From DATKCF01 sp035513345 (GTDB taxonomy: Bacteria > Gemmatimonadota > Gemmatimonadetes > Longimicrobiales > RSA9): a DNA stretch of 64,000 nucleotides. A model generated the notes under the pieces. It saw only the letters and a program-made list of their open reading frames with translations. It was not told the origin of the DNA and did not search any database. The stretch lies in NCBI GenBank assembly GCA_035513345.1, contig DATKCF010000125.1, positions 1 through 64,000 on the forward strand. The letters are read 5' to 3'. This document shows positions 35,671 through 45,031 of this stretch, piece after piece (the stretch's first letter is position 1; each line of letters begins with the position of its first letter). The translations under genes were made by a program, and so were the position numbers.

Positions 35671-36588
35671 ATGTCGTGCTCCACGGTTCACATCGCGTGC
35701 TCGGTGAGCCGTGAATACCTGCTTCCGCTGGCCGTCGTGCTGCATTCGCTGGTCGAGCGGCTGCGGTCGGGCGCTGCCGCGAAGCTGTACCTGATCCACG
35801 AGGATATTCCTCGTGAGACGATCGATGTGATCGGCTCGATCGTCGAAACCGAGGGCATCGTGCCGTCGCCCGAACAGATCGCGGCCGCGCCGCAGCAGGG
35901 GCGGTTCCGGCGACAGGCCGCGTATCCGATCCTGCTGCCGGAGCTGCTGCCGCCCGGCGTCGAGCGCGTTCTCTTTCTCGACGTGGACCTGCTGGTGCTG
36001 GACGACGTGACCGAACTCTGGGAAACGGACCTCGAGGGCCGGGTGTTCGGCGCCGCGCCGGATGCGGCCGTGCCGAAGTGCTCGGCCGGGCGAGGCGTGA
36101 AGGGTTGGCGCGAGCGGGGCATCTCCGAGGATGCGTCGTACTTCAACTGCGGAGTACTGCTCATCGACCTTCCGCGCTGGCGGGAACGCGAGATCACGCC
36201 GCGGATCCACGACTATCTGCGGAAGACGGAGCAGGTGGATTTCCTTCATCAGGAAGCGCTGAACGCCGTCGCCTGGAACGACTGGCGCCCGGTGGATCGG
36301 CGCTGGAACCTGCTGGCGAGCCTGGACGGTCGGTCGTATCAATCCCCTGCGTGTACGGAGTGGCGAAATCCGGGGATCGTTCACTTTGCCGGCCGGATGA
36401 AGCCGTGGCGAGGTCCGGTCGGCGGTCCGTTCAACGAACCGTACCAGAACGTGCTCGGCCGTGTCATCAGAAAGGTGCCCGGCGAGCCGACCGACGCGCG
36501 CGACCGGATGCTGAGCTGGTATGACCGGCACGCGCGGAACGTGCTCTATCCGCTCGAGCGCGCGCTCTGGAAGACGAGGCTGTTCTGA
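35671..36588 (+). CDS. Glycosyltransferase family 8 protein
   Basis: A 305-residue retaining glycosyltransferase of the LgtC/glycogenin type. The metal-nucleotide-sugar motif is FLDVDLLVLDD (DxD), followed by YFNCGVLLIDL and the C-terminal HFAGRMKPW, all hallmarks of GT8. The donor is probably a UDP-hexose and the acceptor a surface glycan. ATG 35671 is preferred to the TTG 9 nt earlier. Its stop overlaps the next gene's apparent CTG start. Confidence 0.85.
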   Translation: MSCSTVHIACSVSREYLLPLAVVLHSLVERLRSGAAAKLYLIHEDIPRETIDVIGSIVETEGIVPSPEQIAAAPQQGRFRRQAAYPILLPELLPPGVERVLFLDVDLLVLDDVTELWETDLEGRVFGAAPDAAVPKCSAGRGVKGWRERGISEDASYFNCGVLLIDLPRWREREITPRIHDYLRKTEQVDFLHQEALNAVAWNDWRPVDRRWNLLASLDGRSYQSPACTEWRNPGIVHFAGRMKPWRGPVGGPFNEPYQNVLGRVIRKVPGEPTDARDRMLSWYDRHARNVLYPLERALWKTRLF

Positions 36589-37586
36589 GACCGAAGCTTT
36601 CGATCCTCCTGCCGGCGACACACGGTCCTGAGAGCGTGCGTCCGGCGTTGCAGGCGTGGGAAGCGCAGACCCGGCGCGACCAGCTCGAGATCCTGATTCT
36701 GTGCCCGACCACGGAAGTCGGGACCGAGCTGACCGCGGGTCAGGTGATCGTTCCCACCGGATCCAGGGACCTGCACGAAGCGCGCGCATGGGGAGCGATG
36801 CACGCTTCCGCCGACTACGTGATGCTTGCCGAAGACCACTGTCTGCCCGACCCGGACTGGGCCGAGGCCATGCTCGATCGGCTCGACGAGGGATGGGATG
36901 CGATCGGCCCGGCACTGCGTCCCGGCAACCGGACCACCATGTGGGCGGAGGGCTCGTTCCTGATCGGGTACGGCCAGTGGATGGATCCGATCGAGCGAGG
37001 ACCGGTCGACGTCCTGTGCGGATGGAACGTCACCATCAGGACGGACCTGATCAGAGAGCGCGGCGACCGCCTGCCCCGGGATCTGATCCTGGGGGCGTTC
37101 CTCATGCGGGACTTTGCGCGGGAAGGCCGCAGGTTCTTCCTGGAGAGTCGCGCGAAGATGCGACACTTCGATCCGCCCGGCGGACTGCGCGAACTGAAGC
37201 TGGTCTACCTCGTCGGACTCGGGTTCGGCGCGATACGGACGACCGGCTGGCCCCGGATCGGGCGGCTGCTGTATCCGCTGGCCGCACCGGCCATCGCGGC
37301 ACTCCACTGGCGCCGCGCACTGCGTCAATACTTTCGCGCGGGCCGCGCCTGTCTGAGGGGCACCAGCGTGTTCTCGTCGATGCTGCTGGCAGTGGCCTGG
37401 GCCGGTGGCGAAAGCGTCGGCGCCGCAAAGGGTCTGGCGGCCGTCACGTCACGGCTCTGGGTGACCGAGATCAAACCCGTCAGTGCCGAGGACGTCGCGC
37501 TGTCCGACCGGACCGAAGCGGCGATGGGCATTGGTCCATCCCGAACGATGCATCCGGCGAGCAAGGGCCGCGGTCCGGTCACCTGA
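36585..37586 (+). CDS. Glycosyltransferase family 2-like protein, apparent CTG start
   Basis: A 333-residue GT-A-type glycosyltransferase. The first beta strand, LSILLPATHG, lies upstream of the first ATG/GTG/TTG (GTG 36636). The only sensible start in frame is CTG at 36585, which overlaps the GT8 stop as CTGA, the same geometry as an ATGA coupling. Motifs are MLAEDHCLPDPDWAEAML (acidic metal site) and a later LRELKLVYLVGLGFGAI, with a membrane-near C-terminus. Works probably with the GT8 enzyme. Confidence 0.75.
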   Translation: MRPKLSILLPATHGPESVRPALQAWEAQTRRDQLEILILCPTTEVGTELTAGQVIVPTGSRDLHEARAWGAMHASADYVMLAEDHCLPDPDWAEAMLDRLDEGWDAIGPALRPGNRTTMWAEGSFLIGYGQWMDPIERGPVDVLCGWNVTIRTDLIRERGDRLPRDLILGAFLMRDFAREGRRFFLESRAKMRHFDPPGGLRELKLVYLVGLGFGAIRTTGWPRIGRLLYPLAAPAIAALHWRRALRQYFRAGRACLRGTSVFSSMLLAVAWAGGESVGAAKGLAAVTSRLWVTEIKPVSAEDVALSDRTEAAMGIGPSRTMHPASKGRGPVT

Positions 37587-37615
37587 TCGGACGGCAGGTC
37601 GCCGTCCCGGACGGT

Positions 37616-37645
37616 TTGGAACCGAGGCGCCCGGCTCGCTACATT
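37616..37645 (+). promoter_or_regulatory. Leaderless promoter TTGGAA-N18-TACATT
   Basis: TTGGAA (37616-37621), an 18-bp spacer and TACATT (37640-37645) precede the ATG of the GcvT-like gene by 8 nt, placing the transcription start at the start codon. No Shine-Dalgarno sequence is present there. Confidence 0.55.
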
Positions 37646-37653
37646 CCCGGTCG

Positions 37654-38841
37654 ATGCTCAAACATTCGCCATTCCATCCACGGACCTCGCCGATCGTGCG
37701 TGCCGGGACCTGGCGCCGCTGGGCCGGGCACCTCATGGCGAGCGCCTACGAACCGGTGCCGGACGTCGAGTACGCGGCGGTCCGGAACGCAGCCGCGCTC
37801 TTCGACGTGTCGCCACTCTACAAGTACCGGATCGGCGGGCGTGACGCGGCCCGGCTGCTGGACCGTCTGGTGCCGCGGGACGTCTTGAAGTGCGCTGTCG
37901 GCCGGGTGCTCTACACACCGTGGTGCGACGACGCGGGCAAGGTCATCGATGACGGCACGATCCAGCGGCTCGATGACGCGACCTACCGGCTGACGAGCGC
38001 GGAGCCGAACCTGCGCTGGCTCGGGATGAGCGCGGTCGGGATGGACGTGACGATCGAGGATGAGTCGGACCGCATCGGCGCGCTCGCGTTGCAGGGTCCT
38101 CTGGCGCGCGAGATCCTCGCCCAGGTCTCGCCGGCGGATCTGGACGGGCTGCGCTACTTCCGGCTGACACACACGGCAGTCGGCGGGGTGCCGGTGACGA
38201 TCACGCGCACGGGCTACACGGGCGACCTCGGCTACGAGATCTGGGTCGATGCGACGGATGCGGTGCACGTGTGGGACACGCTTGTCGGCAAGGGCCGCAC
38301 GTACGGCATCACGCCGGCCGGTATCTGGGCGCTCGACATCGCGCGCATCGAAGCCGGTCTCGTGATGCTCGGCGTCGATTACTTCTCGTCGCGTCGCGCG
38401 ATGATCGAGGACCAGAAGTCCTCGCCTTTCGAGCTGGGCCTCGGTTGGACCGTTCGCTTCGACAAGGGGCCATACACCGGAAAGCGGGCGTTGCGCGAAG
38501 AGTCCGGCCGTGGTGCGGCATGGGGCTTCGTCGGCCTCGACGTCGACTGGAACTCGCTCGAGCGGCTGCACGCGGAACGCGGACTGTCGCCGCACGTCCC
38601 GACGATCGCGTGGCGGACGAGTGCGCCGGTCTATCGTGGAGGCAGACAGATTGGCTATGCCACGAGCGGCTGCTGGTCGCCGTTGCTCAAGCGGTACTTC
38701 GCGCTGGCGCACCTGCGCGCGCCGCACTTCGAACCGGGCACTGCCGTCGAACTCGAGGTAACGGTCGAACACCGGCGGCAGCGGGCGAAAGCGACAGTGC
38801 GCAAGCTGCCGTTCTACGATCCCGCCAGGAAGCGCGCGTGA
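37654..38841 (+). CDS. GcvT-family aminomethyltransferase-like protein
   Basis: A 395-residue member of the folate-binding GcvT fold (glycine-cleavage T protein, dimethylglycine and sarcosine enzymes, DmdA, LigM). Family points are AALFDVSPLYKYRIGGRDA, LALQGPLAREIL, ITRTGYTGDLGYEIWV and the C-terminal beta barrel IGYATSGCWSPLLKRYFALA. It would move a methyl or methylene group to tetrahydrofolate. It is the first of five overlapping genes ending with a Rieske oxygenase, so demethylation of an N- or O-methyl substrate is a reasonable guess. Confidence 0.85.
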   Translation: MLKHSPFHPRTSPIVRAGTWRRWAGHLMASAYEPVPDVEYAAVRNAAALFDVSPLYKYRIGGRDAARLLDRLVPRDVLKCAVGRVLYTPWCDDAGKVIDDGTIQRLDDATYRLTSAEPNLRWLGMSAVGMDVTIEDESDRIGALALQGPLAREILAQVSPADLDGLRYFRLTHTAVGGVPVTITRTGYTGDLGYEIWVDATDAVHVWDTLVGKGRTYGITPAGIWALDIARIEAGLVMLGVDYFSSRRAMIEDQKSSPFELGLGWTVRFDKGPYTGKRALREESGRGAAWGFVGLDVDWNSLERLHAERGLSPHVPTIAWRTSAPVYRGGRQIGYATSGCWSPLLKRYFALAHLRAPHFEPGTAVELEVTVEHRRQRAKATVRKLPFYDPARKRA

Positions 38842-40412
38842 TACGGTACGACGCGATCGTGATCGGTGGCGGCCACAACGGACTGGTCGCGGCCGCGTAT
38901 CTCGCGCGTGCGGGCCGGAAAGTGCTTGTGCTCGAGAAGCGACACGTGCTCGGCGGCGCGGCCGTTACCGAGGAGATCTTTCCGGGGTTCCGGTTCTCGG
39001 TCTTCTCGTACGTCGTGAGCTTGTTGCGTCCCGAGATCATCCGCGACCTGGACCTGCCACGGCACGGGCTCCAGATCCTGCCCCTCGAGAGCACGATCAC
39101 GCCGCTCGACGACGGCGATTACCTGGCCTCGTGGTCGGATCCCGACGAGAACCGTCGCGAACTGTGCCGCCATTCATCGCGCGACGCGGATGCACTGGTC
39201 CCGTTCGGCCGCCTCATGCATCACATGGCGAGGGCGGTGAAGCCGATCCTCGGGATGGTGCCGCCGGACCCGGCATCGCTCGCGCCGTCGGACTTGCGCG
39301 GCATGCTTCGGCTCGGCCGTCACTTCCGCTCGATGGGCGCCGATCGGTTCCATGCGCTCTACAAGCTCATGACAATGAGCAGTGCGGACTATCTCGACGA
39401 GTGGTTCGAGTTTGATGGATTGAAGGCGACGAAGTCGGCGAGCGGCATTATCGGCACGTTCCTCGGCCCGCGTTCGCCCGGCTCCGCGTACGTTCTGCTG
39501 CACCACTACATGGGCGAGATCGATGGCGCGTTCCGCGCGTGGGGTTTCCAGAAGGGCGGGACGGGCGCGATCAGCAACGCGATCGCGGATGCGGCGAAGT
39601 CGTTTGGTGCGGAGATCCGGACTGACTCGCCGGTCGCACAGGTGATCGTGCGCGATGGTCGCGCGACCGGTGTCGCGCTCGAAAACGGCGAGGAGATCGC
39701 GGCGAGCGATGTCGTGTCCGGCCTCGATCCGCACAGGACACTGACGCAGCTCATCGATGCGCGCGAACTGCCGACCGAGCTGCGCGATTCACTGCGCCGT
39801 TATCGGTACCGCGGCTCGTCGGGCAAGGTGAACCTCGCGCTCGACGGGCTGCCCGAGTTCACGTGCATGCCCGGGCCGGGGCCGCACATGCGCGGCGCGT
39901 TCTCGATCAGTCCGGGCATCGACTATCTCGAGCGCGCGTACGACGACGCAAAGTACGGCGAGTTCTCGAAGCATCCGTACATGGACATCGTGATTCCGTC
40001 CATGATCGATCCCGGCATGGCACCGCCCGGCAAGCATGTGATGAGCGTGTTCGTGCAATACGCGCCGTATCATCTGAACGGCGGCTGGACGGATGAGAAA
40101 CGCGACGCGTTCGGCGACGCGGTAATTGAAACGCTGTCGCGCTACGCGCCGAACCTGAAGTCGATCCTGCTGCACCGGCAGGTGCTGACGCCGCTCGACA
40201 TCGAGACCATCACGGGGCTCACGGAAGGCAACATCTTCCAGGGCGAGCTGGCGTTGCACCAGCTCTTCTTCATGCGGCCGGCACCCGAGTGGGCGAAGTA
40301 CCGCACGCCGGTGCGCCGCTACTGGCAGTGCGGTGCGGGCACGCACCCGGGCGGCGGCATAATGGGCGCATCGGGCCGGCTGGCCGCGCTCGAGATTCTG
40401 GGTCGGCACTGA
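38838..40412 (+). CDS. FAD-dependent oxidoreductase, phytoene-desaturase-like
   Basis: A 524-residue flavoprotein. The FAD fingerprint is DAIVIGGGHNGLVAAAYLAR with VLEKR, then GGAAVTEEIFPGFRFS as in CrtI/NDP-type enzymes; the C-terminal FAD site is CGAGTHPGGGIMGASG. It starts at GTG inside the GcvT stop codon (GTGA). Its partner in the next gene is a paralogue, so the two may form a heterodimer. Not a carotenoid enzyme by context. Confidence 0.87.
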   Translation: MIRYDAIVIGGGHNGLVAAAYLARAGRKVLVLEKRHVLGGAAVTEEIFPGFRFSVFSYVVSLLRPEIIRDLDLPRHGLQILPLESTITPLDDGDYLASWSDPDENRRELCRHSSRDADALVPFGRLMHHMARAVKPILGMVPPDPASLAPSDLRGMLRLGRHFRSMGADRFHALYKLMTMSSADYLDEWFEFDGLKATKSASGIIGTFLGPRSPGSAYVLLHHYMGEIDGAFRAWGFQKGGTGAISNAIADAAKSFGAEIRTDSPVAQVIVRDGRATGVALENGEEIAASDVVSGLDPHRTLTQLIDARELPTELRDSLRRYRYRGSSGKVNLALDGLPEFTCMPGPGPHMRGAFSISPGIDYLERAYDDAKYGEFSKHPYMDIVIPSMIDPGMAPPGKHVMSVFVQYAPYHLNGGWTDEKRDAFGDAVIETLSRYAPNLKSILLHRQVLTPLDIETITGLTEGNIFQGELALHQLFFMRPAPEWAKYRTPVRRYWQCGAGTHPGGGIMGASGRLAALEILGRH

Positions 40413-42115
40413 TGCCAGGCGACGTGTACGATGCGATCGTGATCGGCGCGGACGTGAACGGGCTCGCGGCCGCCGCAATGCTCGCTCGCGCGGGCCGTCG
40501 CACACTCGTGCTCGAGCGCAGTGACGTGGTCGGCGGATCGTACGCGGCGTTCGAGTTCGCGCCGGGGTTCCGCGCGGCGCCGCTCGGTCTCGACGGCGGC
40601 TGGCTGCCGCCGGCCGTAGTGCGCGGCCTCGTACTCGATTCGATTCCGCCAGACGCGGACGATGCGATCCGCGCCGCGAAGGGTGGCGCCTCCGGCAGCC
40701 GTAAAGGTGGCGCTCGCGATTCGACTGCGCTCTTCCTGCACGACCAGCCGACTCTCAGCGTCGCGGTCGAGCCGGGCCGGTTCCTGGGCGTCCCGTCCGG
40801 TCCCGGCAGCGTCGGCGGAATCGCGTCGTTCTCTGCACGCGACACGGCAGCGTGGCCCGGCTTCGTCGAACGGATGCGCTCGATGACGAGGTTCCTCGAG
40901 TCGCTGTACCAGCAGCCGGCGCCCGACCTCGACGCGAGTGGCGCGGGCGAGCTGGTGAGTCTGGGACGACTCGCGCTGCGGCTGCGCCGACTCCGCCGCG
41001 CCGGTATGACCGACCTGCTGCGCACGGTCCCGATGTCGGTGGCGGAGCTTGTCGACGATGCGTTCGAATCCGATGCGCTGAAAGCGGCGATCGCATCGGT
41101 CGGCGTGCGCGGGATCCGGCAGGGTCCACGCTCCCGCGGCACCGCATTCACTCTGCTGCACAACCTGATCGGCGCGGGTACGGCGCCTTCGCCGGCCTGG
41201 GCGGGGCGATTCCCGCCGGGCGGTCCCGGGCCTCTCACGGCCGCATTCGAATCGGCGGCCAGGCGCGAAGGCGTGATGATCCGCACGAACGTGCCGGTTG
41301 CGCGCATTCTCGTGCGTGACTACGCGGCCGCGGGCATCGTGCTCGAGGACGGCGAGGAGATCGCGGGCCGCGTCGTACTGTCGAGCGCGGACCCGTCGCG
41401 GACGCTGCTCGGCATGGTCGACCCTGTTTGGCTCGACCCCGAGTTCGTGCACGCCGTTCGCAACATCCGGTATCGCGGCTGCACGTCGTTCGTGCTGTAT
41501 GCGCTAGACGCGATGCCGGAGCTGCCGGGACTGGTGAATCCCGAAACGGCGCTGGCGGGCACTGTGTCGCTTTCACCGACCATGGAATCGCTTGAACGCG
41601 CCTATGACGCGACGAAGTACGGCCGCATTGCGGAGCGGCCGCATATCGAGATCATGGCGCCGTCGCTGCGCTGGTCGGGCCAGGCGCCAGCGGGCCGGCA
41701 CGTGATGGTTGCGCGCGTGCACTATTCGCCGTATTCGATGCGCGAGGGCGCAGAGGCGGCCGCGGGCGGTGGCTGGACAGGGGTGGTGCGGGATGCTCTG
41801 GCGGATCGGGTGACTGCGGCGATCGGCTGTGTGTCGCCGGGTTTTGCCGACCGGGTTCTGCACCGCGCGACACTTTCGCCGCGCGACATCGAGGAGCGGT
41901 ACGGGTACACGGAGGGCGCAGCTTCGCAGGGGGAGATGATGCTCGACCAGATCCTGTTCATGCGGCCGGTCGCCGGATGGTCGCGTTACGCGATGCCGAT
42001 CGCCGGTCTGTACCTGTGCGGCGCGGGAACGCATCCGGGTCCGGGCATCGCGGGCGGCCCCGGCTGGCTGGCGGCGGCTGAGGTGCTGCGAGCCGGACGG
42101 GTTGGTCGCGCGTGA
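40412..42115 (+). CDS. Second FAD-dependent oxidoreductase, paralogue of the preceding gene
   Basis: A 567-residue flavoprotein with DAIVIGADVNGLAAAAMLAR, LERSDVVGGSYAAFEFAPG and the end LCGAGTHPGPGIAGGPGW. The first glycine motif is GADVNG instead of GGGHNG, so one glycine of the fingerprint is replaced by Asp-containing sequence; FAD binding may be weakened. It also has a longer middle region. The start overlaps the previous stop (TGATG). A duplication with one member changed in the cofactor loop fits a two-subunit enzyme. Confidence 0.82.
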   Translation: MPGDVYDAIVIGADVNGLAAAAMLARAGRRTLVLERSDVVGGSYAAFEFAPGFRAAPLGLDGGWLPPAVVRGLVLDSIPPDADDAIRAAKGGASGSRKGGARDSTALFLHDQPTLSVAVEPGRFLGVPSGPGSVGGIASFSARDTAAWPGFVERMRSMTRFLESLYQQPAPDLDASGAGELVSLGRLALRLRRLRRAGMTDLLRTVPMSVAELVDDAFESDALKAAIASVGVRGIRQGPRSRGTAFTLLHNLIGAGTAPSPAWAGRFPPGGPGPLTAAFESAARREGVMIRTNVPVARILVRDYAAAGIVLEDGEEIAGRVVLSSADPSRTLLGMVDPVWLDPEFVHAVRNIRYRGCTSFVLYALDAMPELPGLVNPETALAGTVSLSPTMESLERAYDATKYGRIAERPHIEIMAPSLRWSGQAPAGRHVMVARVHYSPYSMREGAEAAAGGGWTGVVRDALADRVTAAIGCVSPGFADRVLHRATLSPRDIEERYGYTEGAASQGEMMLDQILFMRPVAGWSRYAMPIAGLYLCGAGTHPGPGIAGGPGWLAAAEVLRAGRVGRA

Positions 42116-42975
42116 GGCCGGTCGTGTCGCTCGTGGCGATCGTCGTCGTCGGCTACGTGGCGTGGGCCACACTGCTCTTCGTCATGCAGCGCAGCATGAT
42201 GTTCCCCGGTGCGGGCATGGCGGGCGGCGGCAGCCGTGTCGGAGCGCCGCTGCCCGCCGGTGTCGAACAGGTGTGGATCGACACTCCCGCGGGCGCTGTC
42301 GAAGGGTGGTTCCTGCGAGCGGACGGATCCGGTAGCTTGCCCGCCGTGATCTTCGCGCACGGCAACGCCGAGTTGATCGAGCATGCGCTGCAGGACGCGC
42401 GCGATCTCCGCGACATCGGCCTGTCAGTCCTGCTCGTCGAGTATCCCGGATACGGCAGGTCAGCGGGGCGGCCCGCCCGGCGATCGATCGGGGACGTATT
42501 TCTCGCGGCGTACGACCAGCTCGTTTCGCGGCCCGACATCGACGATGAGCGGATCGTCGGCCTCGGCCGGTCGCTGGGCGCCGGCGCGATCACCGATCTC
42601 GCGCGCGTCCGCCCGCTTCGGGCGCTCGTGCTGCAGTCCCCGTTCACGTCCGTGGCTGATCTGGCGAAGCGGTATTTCCTGCCGCCAATGCTGGCGAGGG
42701 ACGCATTCGACAACGTCGCGGTGCTGAGCGAGTTTCCGGGGCCCGTCCTGCTCATTCACGGAACGCGGGACCGCATTATTCCGCACTCGAACAGCGAACG
42801 ACTGGCGAGAGTGGCGGCGGCCGCAGAACTTCTGAGTCTGGAATGCGGCCACAATGACTGCCCGCCGGACCGCGCGGCATACATGACGGCGCTTGACGAC
42901 TTCCTCGAGCGGGCGGACGTACTGCCCGCGGACTCCCGCGGAACGGGCGGTGCCCGGACGAGTGAGCATCAATGA
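42112..42975 (+). CDS. Membrane-anchored alpha/beta hydrolase, BEM46-like
   Basis: A 287-residue hydrolase. The N-terminus VSLVAIVVVGYVAWATLLFV is a membrane anchor. The oxyanion region is FAHGNAELIE, the nucleophile elbow GLGRSLGAG (Ser), the acid in HGTRDRIIP and the His in ECGHNDCP. GTG start overlaps the preceding stop (GTGA) and the stop overlaps the Rieske start (ATGA). Its role in the operon could be ester or amide cleavage; substrate unknown. Confidence 0.82.
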   Translation: MRPVVSLVAIVVVGYVAWATLLFVMQRSMMFPGAGMAGGGSRVGAPLPAGVEQVWIDTPAGAVEGWFLRADGSGSLPAVIFAHGNAELIEHALQDARDLRDIGLSVLLVEYPGYGRSAGRPARRSIGDVFLAAYDQLVSRPDIDDERIVGLGRSLGAGAITDLARVRPLRALVLQSPFTSVADLAKRYFLPPMLARDAFDNVAVLSEFPGPVLLIHGTRDRIIPHSNSERLARVAAAAELLSLECGHNDCPPDRAAYMTALDDFLERADVLPADSRGTGGARTSEHQ

Positions 42976-44090
42976 CGACATTTCACGCAACGACCGGGAC
43001 GTACGAGCAGGGTGCCAGGACGCTGCCACGCAGGTGTTACACGTCGCCGGACATCCTGGCCGAAGAGACGAGTCGCATCTTCGCCCGGCAGTGGAACTGC
43101 GTCGGCCGGACATCCGCTGTCTCGAAGCCCGGCGACCATTTTCTGGCCGATGTCGCCGGCGAATCGCTGATCGTGCTGCGCGACAGTCACGGCACGCTGC
43201 GTGCCTTCTTCAACGTATGCCGGCACCGCGGCACGCGGCTGTGCGAGGAACCGGCCGGCCGGTTCTCCGAAACGATCCAGTGTCCGTACCATGCGTGGAC
43301 GTACACGACGGACGGCCGACTCATCGGTGCTCCGCACATGCACGATGTCGACGGCTTCAATCCTGCCCACTATCCGCTGCACGCGGCGTCGATTGCGGAG
43401 TGGGAGGGCTTCCTGTTCGTGAACATCGCCGAACAGCCGGCCACGTTCGAGGAATCGTGGGCGCCCATGATCGGCCGCCTGTCCCGCTTCAACCTGGCCG
43501 GCCTGCGCGCCGGACACCGCGTCAACTACGACGTCCACGCCAACTGGAAGCTCGTCTTCCAGAACTACTCCGAGTGCCTGCACTGTCCCGTAATCCATCC
43601 GGAACTGGCGGCGGTGCTGCCGTACCGCAGCGGCGCGAACGACCTGGTGCGCGGCCCGTTCCTCGGCGGGTACATGGAGTTGACCGAGCCGAACGAGAGC
43701 GCCACGATGAGCGGACGTGCGTGCGGTCGCCTTGTGCACGGCGATCTGCCGGCCGAGGATCGCCGTCGCGCGTTCTACTACTCGCTCATGCCGAACCTGC
43801 TGCTCAGCATCCACCCGGATTACGTGAACTACTACATGATCACGCCGGTCGCCGTCGATCGGACGACAGTCACTTCGCAATGGCTGTTCCATCCGGACAA
43901 TGAAGGCGACACCGCGTTCAATCCCGACGACGCGATCTCGTTCTGGGACGTCACGAACCGCCAGGACTGGGACATCGTTGCGCGCAGCCAGCGCGGCATC
44001 TCGTCGAGGAAATACTCACCAGGGCCGTACTCGCCGCGCGAGAGCATCCCGGCGGCATGGGACCGCGAGTACCTGCATCAGATGGGCTGA
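42972..44090 (+). CDS. Rieske non-heme iron oxygenase, alpha subunit
   Basis: A 372-residue ring-hydroxylating or N-demethylating oxygenase. The [2Fe-2S] Rieske ligands are Cys83-x-His85 (CRHRG) and Cys104-x2-His107 (CPYHAW). The mononuclear iron ligands His204 and His209 lie in YSECLHCPVIHPEL. Length and layout fit the GbcA/carnitine-monooxygenase branch as well as aromatic oxygenases. No reductase or beta subunit is adjacent. As the last gene of the GcvT-FAD-FAD-hydrolase operon it could remove the first methyl group that the GcvT-like protein then handles as a one-carbon unit. Confidence 0.9.
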   Translation: MTTFHATTGTYEQGARTLPRRCYTSPDILAEETSRIFARQWNCVGRTSAVSKPGDHFLADVAGESLIVLRDSHGTLRAFFNVCRHRGTRLCEEPAGRFSETIQCPYHAWTYTTDGRLIGAPHMHDVDGFNPAHYPLHAASIAEWEGFLFVNIAEQPATFEESWAPMIGRLSRFNLAGLRAGHRVNYDVHANWKLVFQNYSECLHCPVIHPELAAVLPYRSGANDLVRGPFLGGYMELTEPNESATMSGRACGRLVHGDLPAEDRRRAFYYSLMPNLLLSIHPDYVNYYMITPVAVDRTTVTSQWLFHPDNEGDTAFNPDDAISFWDVTNRQDWDIVARSQRGISSRKYSPGPYSPRESIPAAWDREYLHQMG

Positions 44091-44125
44091 GCGGAAAGCT
44101 GCGGAATGTGTGAACCCCGCCGGCA

Positions 44126-45031
44126 TCACAACAGCATGGGTGGTGCGCGGTGGAGTGGCACGACGAGCAGGGGACGGCGAACGGACCTCGTGACGGCGGA
44201 AGCCACGCTGCCGAGCAGTGCGCGGGGCACGGAGCCGTAGCCGTGCGTGCCCATTACGAGCAGGTCCGGTCTGACCTCGTCGTTCACGCGGCTGATTCCA
44301 TCGACGGCCAGCGGTGCGGAGAGGCCGCGTGGTCGGAATGTGATCCGGGTGTCGTCGGGCAGCCGAAGGCGGGCCGCGGCGATCTCGGTCTCGAGCATGG
44401 GCTCGGCGGCGAACGGCCTGTAGCCCGCCGATGCGAAGGCGTACACGTGCAGGATCTCGACGACGGCCGAACCGCCTGGAGGAGCGAGCGAACCGCCAAG
44501 CCAGTCGACGACGGTCTGGAGCGCGTGACGGGCGTGCGGCGAGAAGTCCGTTGCGGCGAGAACATGGCGGATCGGGTGCGTGAGCGGCTCGTGCGCGAGG
44601 AGACAGGGCTGATCGGATGATGCGAGTACCCGTTCCGCGGTCGTACCAAGCAGATCGGGAACCGATGCGCGCGGTTGGTGACGTCCAAGGACGATCACGT
44701 CGGCGGATATCTGGTTTGCGAAGCGCGGGATCTGTCGACCAGGCGTGCCGATCTCGACAACGGCCTTCACGCCTGAAGCATCCCTTCCAAGAATCCGGTT
44801 CCGCTGATCCTCGAGCTGCAGCCGGATACTCTCCAGTTGCGCTTCCCTCGTCACCTGGTCAACGGTGCCCGTCCGATTCTGGACGGCGGCTCGAGGGACA
44901 CAATGCAGGAGATACAGCTCGGAGCCGCTGTCGTTGGCAAGCGCCGAGCCGGCCTGAATTGCTGCGATCGATCCCTCGGTAAGATCGGAGAAAACGAGTA
45001 CCGTGCGCACGTCGTTCTTCAATGGGATCAC
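44126..45031 (-). CDS. Tandem universal stress protein
   Basis: A 301-residue protein of two UspA domains. The second has the ATP-binding pattern GTHGYGSVPRALLGSVA; the first has the looser GRHQPRASVPDLLGTTA. It starts with GTG inside the stop codon of the antiporter gene upstream (GTGA). UspA proteins encoded with CPA2 antiporters are thought to sense nucleotide or stress and tune transport. Convergent with the Rieske gene, 35 bp apart, with no clear terminator hairpin. Confidence 0.88.
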   Translation of the reverse strand: MIPLKNDVRTVLVFSDLTEGSIAAIQAGSALANDSGSELYLLHCVPRAAVQNRTGTVDQVTREAQLESIRLQLEDQRNRILGRDASGVKAVVEIGTPGRQIPRFANQISADVIVLGRHQPRASVPDLLGTTAERVLASSDQPCLLAHEPLTHPIRHVLAATDFSPHARHALQTVVDWLGGSLAPPGGSAVVEILHVYAFASAGYRPFAAEPMLETEIAAARLRLPDDTRITFRPRGLSAPLAVDGISRVNDEVRPDLLVMGTHGYGSVPRALLGSVASAVTRSVRRPLLVVPLHRAPPMLL

